64,000 bases of DNA from Polytrichum commune (Eukaryota; Streptophyta; Polytrichopsida; Polytrichales; Polytrichaceae). Numbering within the stretch: position 1 is the stretch's first letter; each line of letters opens with the position of its first letter. Positions 1 to 13,310 of the stretch are shown here, in pieces. Position numbers and translations under genes: made by a program. The notes beneath the pieces are model-generated. The model worked only from the letters and a program-made list of their open reading frames with translations, searched no databases and was not told the DNA's origin. The DNA lies in assembly GCA_950295325.1 (NCBI GenBank), contig OX485806.1, forward strand, positions 34,036,001-34,100,000, in the 5' to 3' direction.

Positions 1-3000
1 GTGAGAGCCACCTAGAACTGCAATTTTGGCAGGGTCTGCCAATCCAGACTGTATCACTTCATCCAGCGCAGCAAGTACGTCTGCCACATCCTGCCACATG
101 CTCAAGAAACTAAGGAACTGATAATGTAGTCGTACAATCCAATAAACTACGATTACATGACACTCCCCAAAAAAACGGGGATTGGTGAATTCTAATACTT
201 CCAGTAGTCATCAAGCTCAGAAATTGAGAAGTACTAAAAGAGGTACACAGATATAAACCTGATGACCGACATTCCCGGGTAGAGATTGCAGTGCTTCCTC
301 TCCAAATCCTACCGAGCCCCTGCAATAGCAGAATAAGTTAACCCCCGTGGTTAAATCTTTTGTCTTGGCATCTTGAACATTAAGTAGTCAATTTGAATGG
401 TACCTTTCACGTTTCATTTACAAAATCCTCTGAAAATGAGTATGTAGCACTGAAATTCCGGGAATACCTGTAGTTTACGTGAAGAAGGCTGTAACCCAAT
501 GCTGAGAGGAAGGCTGCCGTCTTTGAGAAGTTTGTTTGCGTCACTGAGTGCGGCCCTCCATGTAAAACCACCACTAGTGGAGGAATCCTATCCGGTCCAA
601 TAGAAGGCTTGCTATTGAAATTATTTGGTGATACAAAAATAGCCTCGAATGGATTCCTGGCACCTGTAGTGAATAAACGCATATAGCCTGTAAAACACAT
701 CTAGGAAACTCTTAAAGACGTCGGATTTTCAACATGCACAGAATGAGAAGATGCATTCAGAAACATGTATACATCTCAGAAATGTGGCCCCATGTGCTTC
801 TATTTACCTTCAGTCAAAGAATTTAGAGAATCTATTTGAGGAACAGGAATTTGAAGAATTTCGTAATGCATTGTTTGCATCGATAGTTCTACCTGCAAGA
901 TCTCAGATAAATTAGTCATCTTGAAGTTGTTCTATCAAAGACAGACCAAAATAATATAGATAGAAGGAAGAACTGTGACAAATACCTCTTCAGCAAATTT
1001 CAGAGAGGGTATATTAATGTCGAACCAGCTCCACTCCTTGACTGTCTTCACTGGAGTACAAGTAGATAAATGTTGACCTAGCTTCAAGCTGTCAGGTTGA
1101 CTAGGGGAACTGACGACTGCAAGCACCAGAACCTTTATAAATAGATTTCAATAAAACCCGAAAGCTCATGTCCTCAGACCTTCCTAAACTCCCATCAATT
1201 CCAACGCAGCTATTCACTTGATCCATTAAGAGCAGAAAATGAAGTTAAAATACTATATAGGAAACGAGGTACACAATCTTGTTAGTGTTCAAAGAAGGTT
1301 TAATGCACAAGAAAAATCGACTGTCGACGGAACTACAATGTAGTCTAGGTGGAACTAAGTCAAGCAAAGTAATTTGCACACACACAAATATTCACCTGAA
1401 AACAAAGAATTATTTTGCAATCCAAGAAGATTCCACGATGATTGAGAATCAGCAGGGCTGACCCTTGTCACAGTGCCACTGCATCCACCAAGAGTGAAAA
1501 CCTCGCTCAATTAAAATTCCAGGTTCATTGAATTACATCATTAATTAGCTAGATCGTTTTTTTACAGAGTCTCCTCAAGACGATGATTAATCTAAAATTC
1601 AAGGAACATAGTGCCACTTCAAGAACACTCCCTACAGAAGATACATACAGGTCAGACTTATTCTGACCTTTCTATATGAATGCCAAGGATGACCTGGTGG
1701 CTGCGCCAGGCTGAAGAAAGTAGTAGCATTGAACTGTCCGACAACCATGGGTTGGCGATGAGATGGGAACAGTAAAGTCCCGGAAAACCATCCTTATCTG
1801 GGCTTTGCACGACATTGACCTGAAAGGTTTCGCCACGAAATCAAATTGAGAGAGTAATGTTTTTTAAGGATCCCTTCAGGTTCCCTATTTTTGTCACTAT
1901 GAACTTCTGTGCAGACGATCTTCTCTCACCTTATGTATACTAATCTTTCAAAATTAAGACTGAGTGTGCCCTACTTCAACCACGGTCTCCTTGGGCAAAT
2001 GAGGGAAAGTAAGAGAAAAGTCGGCAAGAACCTATTTCTAAGCACTCACTGACATACACATGGCCGAGTAACTGGGCCCCTTCTTACCACATTTTCGATT
2101 TTCAAAGGAGAGATAACAACTCCTGATGGCCATATCATAGAATGGAGAGAATTAGTAGCGCTATGCGCCCCACTGTCGACAGCTGCTTGGGAAGACAAAA
2201 ACACTAACATCTTCCCATCCGGACTGCAGGGACAAGAAGGAACAAGATGAGAATGATGAACCAGGTGCGCGTCTCCAGTCTTGTATCATGTTCCCTTCAC
2301 TCTATCAGAATAAACCTTATTTTTCGTCTTCCTATATTCCAAATTTGGACTCCTGGTGAGCACCGATGATCTTCTCCTTCACTTTTTCTTTTACCCCCTA
2401 CTGACATGAAATACGAGCAAAAACATAAGAGGCAATCCTCCGCAAGAATACTTTAGACATCTCTTGTATCAATTGGCAAGAGCTTAGTACCATAAAAGTA
2501 TTAGAGATCAAACCTGAAACGCGGGTAAGTGGCGCTACTCATGTCTTCTGTTAACTTGATTGCTTCTGCGGGTCGATATTTTTTTTCCGTACAGCAACAC
2601 ATGCAATACCTAGTGAGGAGTCAGCAGTGAGTACAACTTGAATTGTCTCAGAATATTGCAAAATCATGCAAAAAATATTAACTATCCTCAATTTTGAGCA
2701 GGTGAAACCAAATGAAGGTGTGCAGGCCCCAAAAACCACCAGAGCATACTAGCATCACAATCAACCGTGGGAGTCTCAGTCGCATCCCGATGGAATGACC
2801 AATTTGAGCATCTGATATGGATAAGGAGTAAAAGAGATCTTTCATAAAGTAGAAACCGTCTGCATTACACCCATGCTTGCAGGATCCAGTTAGTCATTGA
2901 CTTCACCTGTATCTTAATGACATATCATATCTCGAACTCATGACGACTGGACACAAGACACCGATCCAAGTCTCGAAGCTACTCTTGAACGATTCCAGAC

Positions 3001-5213
3001 GTACATAAGTAAACGAAATGAGTACTATTACTAATACTCTAATCCTTGACCGATATAACAGTTCAATTCGCTACTTTAAATCCAAGTACATAAGTGTCCA
3101 TGATCAGTCTAGATGACTGTTAGTGGTTTAGTATATAAAGAGTGACATTTTGCAGACAGTTTCGACCTGTACTCTTGACCTCAGTAGATTGTACACTTCA
3201 CTTGAATCAACAAATCAGACCTGCATTTGATTCACAGAATTGAAAATCCACGAATGGAATCTACCTGGCAGGTACTGGAGCTTCGACTGCATAAAGGTGA
3301 CAAGGTCTGTTGCAGCAGTACTTTATGCCAAGTTTCCGAGGGGTCCTGAAGTTGCTCGCAAAAGCAGACCAACCCACAAACACAAGATATTGTATCGCGC
3401 CCTCCGTACAATCTGTAGCAGCCGCACGCCCTCTAGGAGCCCAAACCACTTGTCCGGCACTCACATCCTTTGGAATTCCTCCCACAACCTGCACAGCCCC
3501 ACTGAGTACCAAGATAACATCAGAACTGGCTGAAAGAACCATAAATCTTAAAACCTTTAATAGGAATTACATTGTCAAGAATAACTTCTATTTTTTCTTA
3601 TCTGCGGGTTCTAAGTAATCTTCATAGTGTGAACAATTCTTTTGTCCACAGAAGTTTGTCGAATGCTTTTAGAAGGTGAGCATAACTCTAGGCATGGAAA
3701 CTCACTGAGTTCATCTTATTAATTTATTCTTAATTCAACTTGATCCAAAAAAACTAAGCTATATCCAATAATTTGGATTAGTACGTGCATCACTGTACCT
3801 GTAAACATTCATAACGAAAATCACAGGTCTCCTCTGCCCTGAATAGGCTTCTCCCCAATCTTCCATCCAATCCCCTTGTCCTGTCCACGCTCCTCCCTCT
3901 AGCGTATCACTGCTCATGTGCTCCGCCAGTGATGCACTCTGGCCGAATATAGGTCGCGGACACGCGGGTTCCTCTGCCACGTAAGCAATATACTCTTCGT
4001 CTTCGCTCCACGAAACACCTTCGAACCTATGAAGCAAAAACAGGGTTGACATGAGACTGATACCATCACTGCCTCCAAAACTTCTGAGAAAAACAACAAT
4101 GTTCAAACAAAGCTTACAATGAAACCGAAATCTGAATAGCATCTTTCAACCACTTTTGAATTTGCTTAGGAGTTCATCCGTTGAATTTCTGTGGGCTGGA
4201 TATATAAGGGGTTACTGGTCGTACCATCCATCAGAATAGATGGAGCCGTGCACAGACGCTGCCACAAAAATCTCTTTGAGAAGCTGTCCTGGACCCCATA
4301 TCTCAACCTTGGCTGCAGATGTCCCATTCTTGGCATTACGAACTAGAAGTAATTTTGCACCAGAGGGAGATGGAACAATCAGATCGACGTCACTAATCTC
4401 GAATGGGAAGGGCGACCACCGGTAGTCAAGAATTCTAGATGTCATTCCGTCAGGAATGTACACTGTTGACAGGAAAGTGCGTTTCTTATTTGCTGCGAGA
4501 TTCGCCTGGTTCATAGTCACCACCACATCCATACCTCCATCTCCTGTGCAATGACATTCAGTTCATCCAGGGAGTTGAAGAAATCGACATCAGTGCGGTG
4601 TATTCACAAACGCCACTACTATATACAGATCAATATGCAATTCTGATATTAGGCTTTGCATAACATAATACAGAGACACTATCGTGATCTTAACCTGGGT
4701 GATCACTATGCAAGTTAAGGACCCCTTCACACTAAGAGGAGAGGTAAGACCATGAACTCTGGGAAGAGCGAAGTACAGAGGTTCACGACTCGTTCAGGAG
4801 GTTAATGATGGAGATCAACTACTACACATTATCAATGGCAGACTTACCTAGACAGTAAGCAATTGCAAATTGCAATGAACACCACTTTCTCATTTAGAAC
4901 CTTGAGTGAACTAGTTTGACAAGGACAGTAGTATACTTGTCATTGTATTTGTACGTGTAAGTCAGCCGGTAGAGATTGGTACCAAACCCATGCCAACTTG
5001 GTTGACATCGAGATTCTAGAGGTTAGTACCTTTCTTTGACAAACTGGCCCACGCCTTGTCAATGCTTGGTATCGCATAAAAAGACTGCAACAACTCAGCT
5101 TCTTTACCACCAGTGAAGTTCATCTTTCCACCTGTATTTGGAGATGGTGACATGCGAGATGCTTCATTCATTTCGTCGACCGGATATGAGGCGACTCCTT
5201 CCTCGCCAAGAAA
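1..5213 (-). CDS. AARE: Acylamino-acid-releasing enzyme (acylaminoacyl peptidase), 3' part cut by window edge
   Basis: Peptidase family S9C serine exopeptidase that removes N-acylated residues from blocked peptides; the plant enzyme acts in the cytosol and nucleus. Exons read by translation, GT-AG sites and matching phases (minus strand, 5' to 3'): 5213-5030, 4543-4225, 4026-3799, 3501-3265, 2565-2514, 2223-2088, 1819-1668, 1478-1396, 1116-986, 892-808, 663-468, 319-259 and 90 to beyond 1. Diagnostic stretches are WSPFPFEISD and VPSPSGAKLLLVRN (4225-4543), EGVSWSEDEEYIAYVAEEP (3799-4026), PDGKMLVFLSSQ with VDSGAHSATNSLH (2088-2223), NPWLSDSS with SSAWRSHQVI (1668-1819), the oxyanion-loop motif LHGGPHS (468-663), GFGEEALQSLPG (259-319) and the nucleophile motif GGSH at the window edge. 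Catalytic Asp and His lie outside. The phase between exons 3501-3265 and 2565-2514 does not fit, so a small exon there is missing from this model. Confidence 0.96.
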
Positions 5214-8135
5214 CTGACATGTGAGTCAGTAATACGGAAAATTCGGAATTCATCCGATAGGCAGTATCCCGTAAGTGAGTAGACCGCAGCCTTGATGATC
5301 AGAATATGTTACCTGCAATGCAATGCAATTTTTCAAATTCAATGCTTTGTTACAATACAGTATCACGATAAGATATCCGAGAATGCCTCGATGAACACCT
5401 GTAGTTGCCAAAACATAACTTACGTGATTGTGTTCTTATCGTATTGTTGTTCAAACTAGCAGACTTGGAACGGTTTCAAAATCGGGAGGCTGATTTGTTG
5501 CAGGATATCTCTGATCTTAAACTGTAGGATTAACCTAGGCGAGGAACATAAGAGGAGCTAAGCAAGGAGCAGATTATAAAGCATTCGGACTCTGTATGCA
5601 ACGATAGGAACTCGTGGAAGAGAGTTCCGAAGTTTGCAAAATCATGTGTCTTAGTGCGACCCAGCTTTGGTTGCTTGTTTTAAGCACCTCGCAATCTCAT
5701 TCTGATGAAATGAAGCACTAGAATTCATTTCCGACTGCGTCGCTCAAAGTTTGGAATGATACAAACCATGAAACCGTATCCAGACAAACGTTTAACGCGG
5801 TCCTGACTGTTTCTGTCATGGATCGATCAAAACAGATTCTCGTGTACCTATTTCACTCGTTGCAGCAGCTAACTCAATGGTTTCTAAAGTGAGGTTCTCC
5901 ACCGTTCACAGTATTTTGAGTGTGCAAGTGAACCATTCAAATATCAGATTTCGAGTCTTGTCATTTCCTTTACGCAATCGCGTCCGCAAGTTTTCGACCC
6001 GGTTTTCGTGAGACCAGAAATCGCCTTTGCGGATGGTTCTCCTTTCCAAGGGACAGCTAGGAGGTTGGAGAAACAGAAACCGATTGAACGAAGTTGCAAA
6101 TTGCAGTTATATGTCATTTGGAGTTCCTACGATGGCAGGAGTCTGTCCTGCATATCAAAAAGTCGAAGAATCTCTTATTATTAGTGCAACGAAGCTAGGA
6201 AGGATTGCAAGGTGAGACTAAATCCACAAATAAATGGAATTAGCAGCACCTGAATCTCAAGTTCAACCCAATATAACTTACACAGTTTTTGATCTGCATC
6301 TTGGAAAATAAACATGTGAGCAGCACCTAAATGTTGCTCTGAATCAGACTCCATCAACCTAAGATTCTACCGCAAATCCCTAAAGTCTTCGTTACACTTG
6401 CGACCACAATACATATCTCACTAAGGACATTAGCATGCTTTTATATATGTCACAACAACTAATTTATCCTTCATGTCCTCGTAGGCATGCAAGGCGCTTA
6501 CCACGACTATCCACCGCGTATAAAACTGCCTAGAGGACGCTTATATCTTGTTGACACCTCCTCTCATCACGAGATGCCTGTTCTTAATTACATTTCAGCA
6601 TACGCTGCCTATTTCATATACTGGGAACGGCCTCGGTGTCCCCTCCGTGTGGCCATGCGATTTCATATCGACCTCTCCTAACAAGAGAAAGTCAGATACA
6701 GCAGTAACTTACTTGCAATCTTCTTTCTCCCATATTGTCGCTCAAACAGTTTTCTCCCGAAGGTTCCGGCTGATTTCTCTCTTGGTTGCTAAACGTGGGA
6801 CGCAAAGATCGATGAAAACAAGAAACGTCATATAACTAAGCCAAGTCTTTGAAGATATATGCTTCTCTTTCTATGAAGGTTTCTCACGCAGCAAGATATC
6901 CTACTCGAAAAGATGGGGCCCCACGACAGTTGTCATAACTACCACGAACGAGATTACACTTGCAAGAAAATTCTGTACATAATATTACAATGAGATTCAT
7001 ATGAGGTAATATTCTATAACTAATAAGCAAGGTACGGTAGCATGCTGATATAATTGTGGATTATTAGATGCAGTACTACCTCTGAGTAGGTATATCAAAG
7101 AAATTAAGATGATGATGAACGCGTACTCTCAAATCCAAGGACGTCGACAGACTGACGGTGTGACGAAGGAGGGATCAGGATCCCCGGCAGATCCCTCATC
7201 CGATTTAAGATGAGGCTCTCTGATGTTTAGAGTTCTATATAAAACCAATAAACTGTATTGAATGAGCCAAGAGACTTCAAGCAAGGAGGGGAACAGAGAC
7301 CGATTCAACCTGTAACGATCCCAAAGGCGTCGAGTTCAAATCTGAATGACTCGTAACGGCTTCTTCTTCCCTCTTGAAGAAATCATGAAACAAGAAACCA
7401 CTAGACGAGACCGTTGATCTTAGGATACATTTGGTCACGGCATCTTCTTCCTTGCGGTAGACACCTTTGATAGTGGAAAACGTCGTCATTCAGGCATTGC
7501 GTCGAGATCGAAGAGAAGATACTCACTAATGTCATTCATCGTTCAAATCGCGAAAAATTCATGCGAAAAATTTGCTAAACGATGGAAGACATCAAGAGTA
7601 AGGAAAGAAAATGCAGGTAGTATATGCGGAGACAACATCATCATTCGTAAGAAAATGTCACATTCAAGAGCTTGACAAAAAACTGAAGAAGAAGCTGAAC
7701 ACTTAGACGTCCTGATGACTCCTGTACAGAACTGCTGTTACCTGTTACTGTGTCAAGCTCGAGTCCGTTGTAACCTAATACGATCCGTTCCTACAAAGTG
7801 CATTTAAACTCTTATACTGCACAAATACTCAGAGGGACTGTTGAAAGCTGCCGCAGCGAAGCTTAAGTAATGAGGGCGGCCTCATCAGGAAACTACATCA
7901 AAACAGTTAAGCACACACAAATAAAATAGTCCCCAGCAACCAATCCTCGTTCGTCTCGCTCTGGTTGCTGGCGTAAGGAAGTCAGGTTGCAGAAGCTAAA
8001 AATACCGTAAAGCAGCAGAGAATGTTTTCTCAGATATAGTTTCTTAATGAGGCATATTGACACTGAGGCGAATCTCAACGTATTCCGCGAATCTGTGCAG
8101 CCTGAGTGCAGAACCGGTGATGATTGCTTACATAC
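5214..8135 (-). other. Putative long first intron or 5' leader of AARE
   Basis: No exon with recognisable similarity to the enzyme family was found in these 2.9 kb. Short open frames on both strands (for example 6027-6215, 6548-6835 and 7277-7489) show no familiar motif. Base composition is close to that of the other AARE introns, and no transposon signature is visible. If the start at 8156 is wrong, this stretch would be partly promoter and 5' leader. Confidence 0.35.
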
Positions 8136-8156
8136 CTTCCCTGGGCCAGCAGCCAT
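8136..8156 (-). CDS. AARE: Candidate first coding exon of AARE
   Basis: The ATG at 8154-8156 opens the seven codons MAAGPGK, which run straight into the strong donor GTATGTAAG at 8135-8127. The exon ends in phase 0, and the first secure exon (5213) begins in phase 0, so the two join as ...GPGK-FLGEEG... without a frame problem. An in-frame TGA lies 18 bases upstream of the ATG, so this would be the true start. The resulting first intron is about 2.9 kb, far longer than the other introns, and a further exon could lie within it. Placement rests on splice logic only, not on homology. Confidence 0.45.
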
Positions 8157-9640
8157 GTCAGCGCCACGCGGTCATCCTTCTCCGCTCCCTGCACGCTCAA
8201 TCACCAACGTCCCCTGCGTACTCCTACCACTCCCACTCTCCCTCCTCCTGTCGAAGATTTCTCGTGAACTAGAAGCAGATAAACTTCTTACAGTCTTTCT
8301 CATCACAGTTTGTTGTTCCTCGCCACAAGCATCAGTACAAATCATGCTGATGATGATCGCCAGGCAGTGCGAGATGTACAGTGCTGCCGCCACACCTTGC
8401 GTAAATTCATCCCCATTCCTTCCAATCTTTAGCGAGATTGGATTGCCGCTTCTTCCACGCTTTTTTGTGCGAAACTTTTCCGTAACCTGCCACCGTTGTC
8501 TAGCTGATGAAATATGTTTGTCTTGTAGCTCAGTGACGAGGTAGTAGTAGTTGAATGTGAAAGAAGGAACTTAGGTGCACATTGTCGGTTTCGTTGCCAT
8601 TTTGACAAATGTATCTGTGGCCTGGTTCGTGTGCACAGCTTACGAGAACACCGGCTTGCTTTGTCAGCCTTACCTCGCCTCCGCCCTTTCTCCACTGTCT
8701 CAGTCTCTCATGGATGAATATGGACGAGCATACAGTCAGTCATCCATATAATGTCATCCAAACGCTGGCGAATTTCATCGTCTTTCCAGGTCAATAACAT
8801 CTTTATCCTATGGAATGGTAACTGAATTATAGAGGCTGATGTGGACACTTCCAACATTAAATGGCCAGTGGATTTGACCAGGAACTGTCCCATGCACTTT
8901 CTTTTTCTTTTTCTTCTTTCTTTTCTTTCTGGGCACAAATTGAAACAAATCCAATTGCAAGGGAAAAAAAGAACAAACACCTTGGGGAAACCACAAACCG
9001 AGGGGGACTCAAGAAATAATGCCCATTTGAGGCCTAGCTTTCCAAGTAACACATGTGTCCATTCAGGGATGGATGGATAACCGAATTAGGCCTGCTGACC
9101 ATACAAATTCCTGCCTAAATGATCATGATTTGAACATGAGAGCCAAGGGTGAGAATTTCTTTGTGTGTGTGTGTGGAAAGAATCGAAGGGAATTAGTTAT
9201 ATTCAATAGGAAAATGAACGACTCGATATCTAGTTCTTAGGAACTAGAACCTTCGTGGTCGGTGGCAAACGAGGGGGGCGGGGGGTTAACTTCAACTGAA
9301 GGTTAGGGAAGTTACCTCTACAAGCACCTCATTGGTATAGAAATATTAACAAATTCAACGTTGATAGCAGTTTGATTCTTTTTACACTTCTAAGCTCAAC
9401 ATGCTTCATAATGTAACTCCTATGTGGCATCCCCGTATTCGATGATGGCACTTCCACGCCTTATGACATCTACTTTGACCAACAACCATATAAAACACAA
9501 TATTCATTAAAATGAGAGTTTTCCAGTGAATTGAGAGTACATAAAGCAAACTATTAATCCAAGAATGAAATGAAAACCACTGGAAAGTTGTAGAGTACAA
9601 GTAAAAAAATAACATTTGATTTTCCACCGTAAATTCCGCC
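8157..9640. other. Upstream flank of AARE, no gene recognised
   Basis: This holds the presumed 5' leader and promoter of the minus-strand gene. The 8.16-8.7 kb part is richer in GC than what follows and is open in several frames on both strands, which suggests gene-proximal sequence rather than a second gene. A pyrimidine run lies near 8901-8930. No transposon or conserved coding motif was seen. Confidence 0.3.
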
Positions 9641-10005
9641 GTAGTTTCCATTAAAATGAGAGTATGTTAAGCTAGGAAATCGACTCATTTAGGTCGACTC
9701 AACCTAAATTGACAACATATTGTCCTCATTTAGGTCGACTCAACCTAAATTGACTAACATATTGTCCTCATTTAGGTTGACTCAACTTAAATTGACTAAC
9801 ATAATTGTCCTCATTTAGGTCGACTCAACCTAAATTAACAACATAATGTCCTCATTTAGGTCAACTCAACCTAAATTGACAAAATATTGTCCTCATTTAG
9901 GTCGACTCAACTTAAATTGACAACATAATGTCCTCATTTAGGTCGACTCAACCTAAATGAGTCGATTTCCCAGCTTAACATACTCTCATTTTAATGGAAA
10001 CTACA
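9641..10005. mobile_element. Fold-back element with internal 41-bp tandem repeats
   Basis: The ends are near-perfect inverted repeats: GTAGTTTCCATTAAAATGAG at the left matches the reverse complement of the right end at 9986-10005, and the match runs inward for about 60 bases. The body is about seven direct repeats of roughly 41 bp (starting near 9685, 9726, 9768, 9812, 9851, 9892 and 9935). Each contains TCATTTAGGTCGACTCAACC followed by TAAAT, so every unit can also fold on itself (ATTTAGGT / ACCTAAAT). There is no coding capacity. No clear target-site duplication was found, so the superfamily is unassigned. Confidence 0.75.
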
Positions 10006-11857
10006 CGTTTGAAGTATAATCTAGTATTTATCAACCTAACATGACTTTTGGGTGTCCAAATGGCCAACATTATTTTGAGAGGATCCCATTCTCTCAAAAT
10101 ATTGAATATCGTGTTATAACCTCACCTATCATTTTACATCTAGCACACCAAACTTGTCAATTAAGAACACCCTTGGGTACATGTCACAGTTGGGTACCCA
10201 AAAGGAATGCCCTGCACCAAACCTATCAATTTTGGAAGGCTTTGAAGTAGCTCATAAACTCGGGGGGTTGGACTCTTCATCGGAAACCTAAATGACATGT
10301 GTGGGTGACTATGGAATTAAACCCCTATATACAAGAAACTTATATAGAAAAATAAATGTACACATACTAATGGTAGGCTAGAAAATGGACTTGCGTATTC
10401 GTATGAAGCTTTTCATTTTCATGTAATAAATGCTTCCACCTCAGACACACAAATATAATTCATGAAGTAAATAAGCCTCTAATACATATACAATTAACTT
10501 TCACTTTCCCATGAGAAAGTTATTGAAGATACTTTAATCCATAGGGTGTAGCTCATAGAAATTTGACCCTAAAACACACATCATTGAAGCTAAGTAAATA
10601 TTAACATCCAAAGTCACCATCATATGTCCACTTTTACCCGGTTTGATAAAAACCTAAAACAAAAATGCAAACCCTAACAAGAATGAAAAACATTGGTAGT
10701 CACTTGGGACGAATATCATATAACAACAGTTAATGAAAACATAAATTGAATAAGACTAACACACCTATTGTCAATTTGTCTCTGAACCTTACGGCCCCCT
10801 TTTGTAGATCTACATCACTTCAAAAATAGTAACAACGTTTTAAATTGTACACATTGAAGGAAAAACAATACATCTCCCTTATGTATATTGTGTACGCAAA
10901 TGCCTTAAATCATACCCCTTTCACACTCACAATAGTTTGTACATGGTATGAAGAGCCCGGGCTCATAAACACATCTTCTCGTAAACACACAAAAAAAACA
11001 TTAGTCCTTTGTATACATTATATAGTCTTCTAGCCAAACCTAATGGTATTTTAAATATGTTGATTCATTTTAAAATGTCCTTTGTATTGCATTAACGACT
11101 TGTCATGAAAGGCATCTTATTTTTAGAAGAAAACAAAGGAACGCCTTCAATGTGAGAGCATACATCAATACTATTGCACATATTAAAGGAAGAGGATCTT
11201 CAAACCATTCTTGCTTGAAGGCCCATTAGCGTGTACCCAACTACCTTCGTTTAGTAACGAGCTCCTAAGTTGCTAAACATAAGGTAGCCTAATCTTTGAA
11301 GGCTCCATAATTTCTATGTTTATGTGCCATGCATGAGTCGGTGTATGGAGGTGTCTTAGGGTTAAATATACTCCCATTTTGGTTATGGATAATGTCGAAG
11401 TGTCGTCCATAAAATCATTCTAAGGTTAGTGACGGATTACATTCTTCCAAAGGTACCAAACCGCAAATATGTGTAAGGGAAATCTACGCCCGATTTTCGG
11501 GGTTCTAAAATAAACACTTGAGTGTCTATGATCATGAAAGTCATCGTCACCCACAACTCATTGTTTTCACACTATATTTTTCTTTCTTTCTTTCCAAGAG
11601 TTTGTTCCAAATATCTAAGAATCAACCAAGTATAACGTTGTTTTAATACTTGTTGGGAGCAGTGCTTACAAGTTATCAAGTACAAGTGTAGATTGGAATC
11701 TTAAGAGGGAGATTGAGAGCGAGAGATTGCAAAGATTGCCTTGTCCCCAAATCTTGAACGATGAGGCGGGAAAGCTATACTAATTAACTTACTTAATTAA
11801 TACCGCCCCATATATTTGACACCCGACTCCCAAAAACGTGAGCCTCTCACTAAACGC
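10006..11857. other. Intergenic, nothing recognised
   Basis: AT-rich sequence with only short random open frames. No gene, RNA or bounded repeat could be supported. Confidence 0.4.
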
Positions 11858-11860
11858 TTA

Positions 11861-12368
11861 GGGCCACTTCACACACGAGACTGAGAGCCCGTGACCATTA
11901 CACTTCAAGCACTCTCATTGGTGGAAAAGGCGGAGCCGGTCCAAGTTCGCTACTTCACACTACGCTTGAGGGACCAACGGAGTAGTATGTGAATGCAAGA
12001 TGGATGCAAAGTCTACATGGATTCCTACATGGCATCGAATGGATCAAGTTTCATGGTTACTTGGATTATTTTTCATAAACCTTCTCTTGGAGTTAGGCCT
12101 AACACAAAACCAGGAGACCATAGCACTCCGAACGCTCACAATCGTTGGTTTAGTCTATTTTATCACGCGCAAGGACCTGCATGAATACAAATTCATTGAA
12201 ATAGCATTTGGTTGCGGGACCGGTCACATATGACTTCACACTACACTTGAGGGGTCCGTGACCCACACTACATGATTTCGGAGGTGTGTTGGGACGGCCT
12301 TTGGACACTTTCTTTAGGGCTCTCACAATTTCACGGTCTCGGCTCTTGGCTCGTGTGTGAAGTGGCCC
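11861..12368. mobile_element. Tourist-like MITE (PIF/Harbinger type), 508 bp
   Basis: The element is flanked by the trinucleotide TTA at 11858-11860 and 12369-12371. Its ends are inverted repeats: GGGCCACTTCACACACGAG at the left and its complement at the right (12350-12368), with weaker matching further in. TTA duplications and a GGGCC-type terminus are characteristic of PIF/Harbinger MITEs. There is no transposase frame. The interior contains a second motif pair of similar type (CTTCACACTACGCTTGAGGG and CTTCACACTACACTTGAGGG) that may mark an older nested copy. Confidence 0.75.
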
Positions 12369-12371
12369 TTA

Positions 12372-13027
12372 TTAGTCGCCCCTCAAAGGTCGCCAATAAA
12401 AGCCCCCACGCTCAAGTTCCAACTCCTCCTCCCCATAACTTATATGCCACCTAAAAACTAACCCCCGAAACGCGGAATTTCATTGCATGCAAGATTGAGC
12501 TACTCCCGAATCTTCCCATTAATTTAGTTGAAGTGTGGATTGAGACGAACTTAGTATAAACTTAATCAATGCCACCATTAATCTAAATCATGCCGCCGCA
12601 ACCCCCCATGTCTCTCTCCACCCAACAAGACCACTCCAAGTCTCCAAGAATGGCCCAACAACAAATGCGTACGATCACCTCGACACACGATATGTATCTC
12701 ACGACCCCTGCCTAGCTGGCTTAGTGTACCGTGGTCCACTTGGAGGGCTTACTAATTTAGTTAGTGGAGGGAAACACCACCATAAAGCCCTTGTAAAGTG
12801 GGCCTGCCACCTAATTCTATGCTATATCGTCGCCTTTAGGAATCTCTCCACCAAGGACAAACGATTCCACGTACCCGGAACCTCGACACATATATTCCTT
12901 TTTATGTGCCCTTAAATATCCTCAAGTCGGGACTCGGGACTCGGGACTCGAGCCCTCGGCTTTCCCTTCATGGGGAAGAGGTTCAAGTCCACAGCCTTGC
13001 TTTTGCCCACCGGCACGATCTATTATT
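12372..13027. other. Intergenic, nothing recognised
   Basis: No gene or bounded repeat was seen. A triplicated GGGACTC run lies near 12931-12950. Confidence 0.35.
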
Positions 13028-13050
13028 TCATCATCATCATCATCATCATT
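13028..13050. repeat. (TCA)n microsatellite
   Basis: Seven contiguous TCA/ATC triplets in non-coding sequence. Confidence 0.9.
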
Positions 13051-13121
13051 ATCGCCTTAAAGTTTCCTATACAGTCTACCCTCTATAAATGTTAACCCTC
13101 GGGAGTGGTGTAACATTTATA

Positions 13122-13310
13122 GAGTATGTATGTATGTGTGTGTATATGTATGTATGTATGTATGTGTGTGTGTGTATGTGTGTGTGTGTGTGTGTGTATG
13201 TGTGTATGTGTGTGTGTATGTGTATGTGTGTATGTGTGTATGTGTGTATGTGTGTATGTGTGTATGTATGTGTATGTGTATGTATATGTGTGTATGTATG
13301 TATGTAGGTG
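13122..13310. repeat. Compound (TG)n/(TATG)n microsatellite
   Basis: About 190 bp of alternating TATG and TGTG units. The purine-pyrimidine alternation keeps every frame open, so the open frames across it on both strands are artefacts of the repeat. Confidence 0.95.

Noticed and set aside
8047-8544. 165-codon plus-strand open frame
   Set aside because: It lies opposite the presumed 5' leader and first exon of AARE in a GC-richer stretch, with overlapping open frames on both strands and no recognisable domain.
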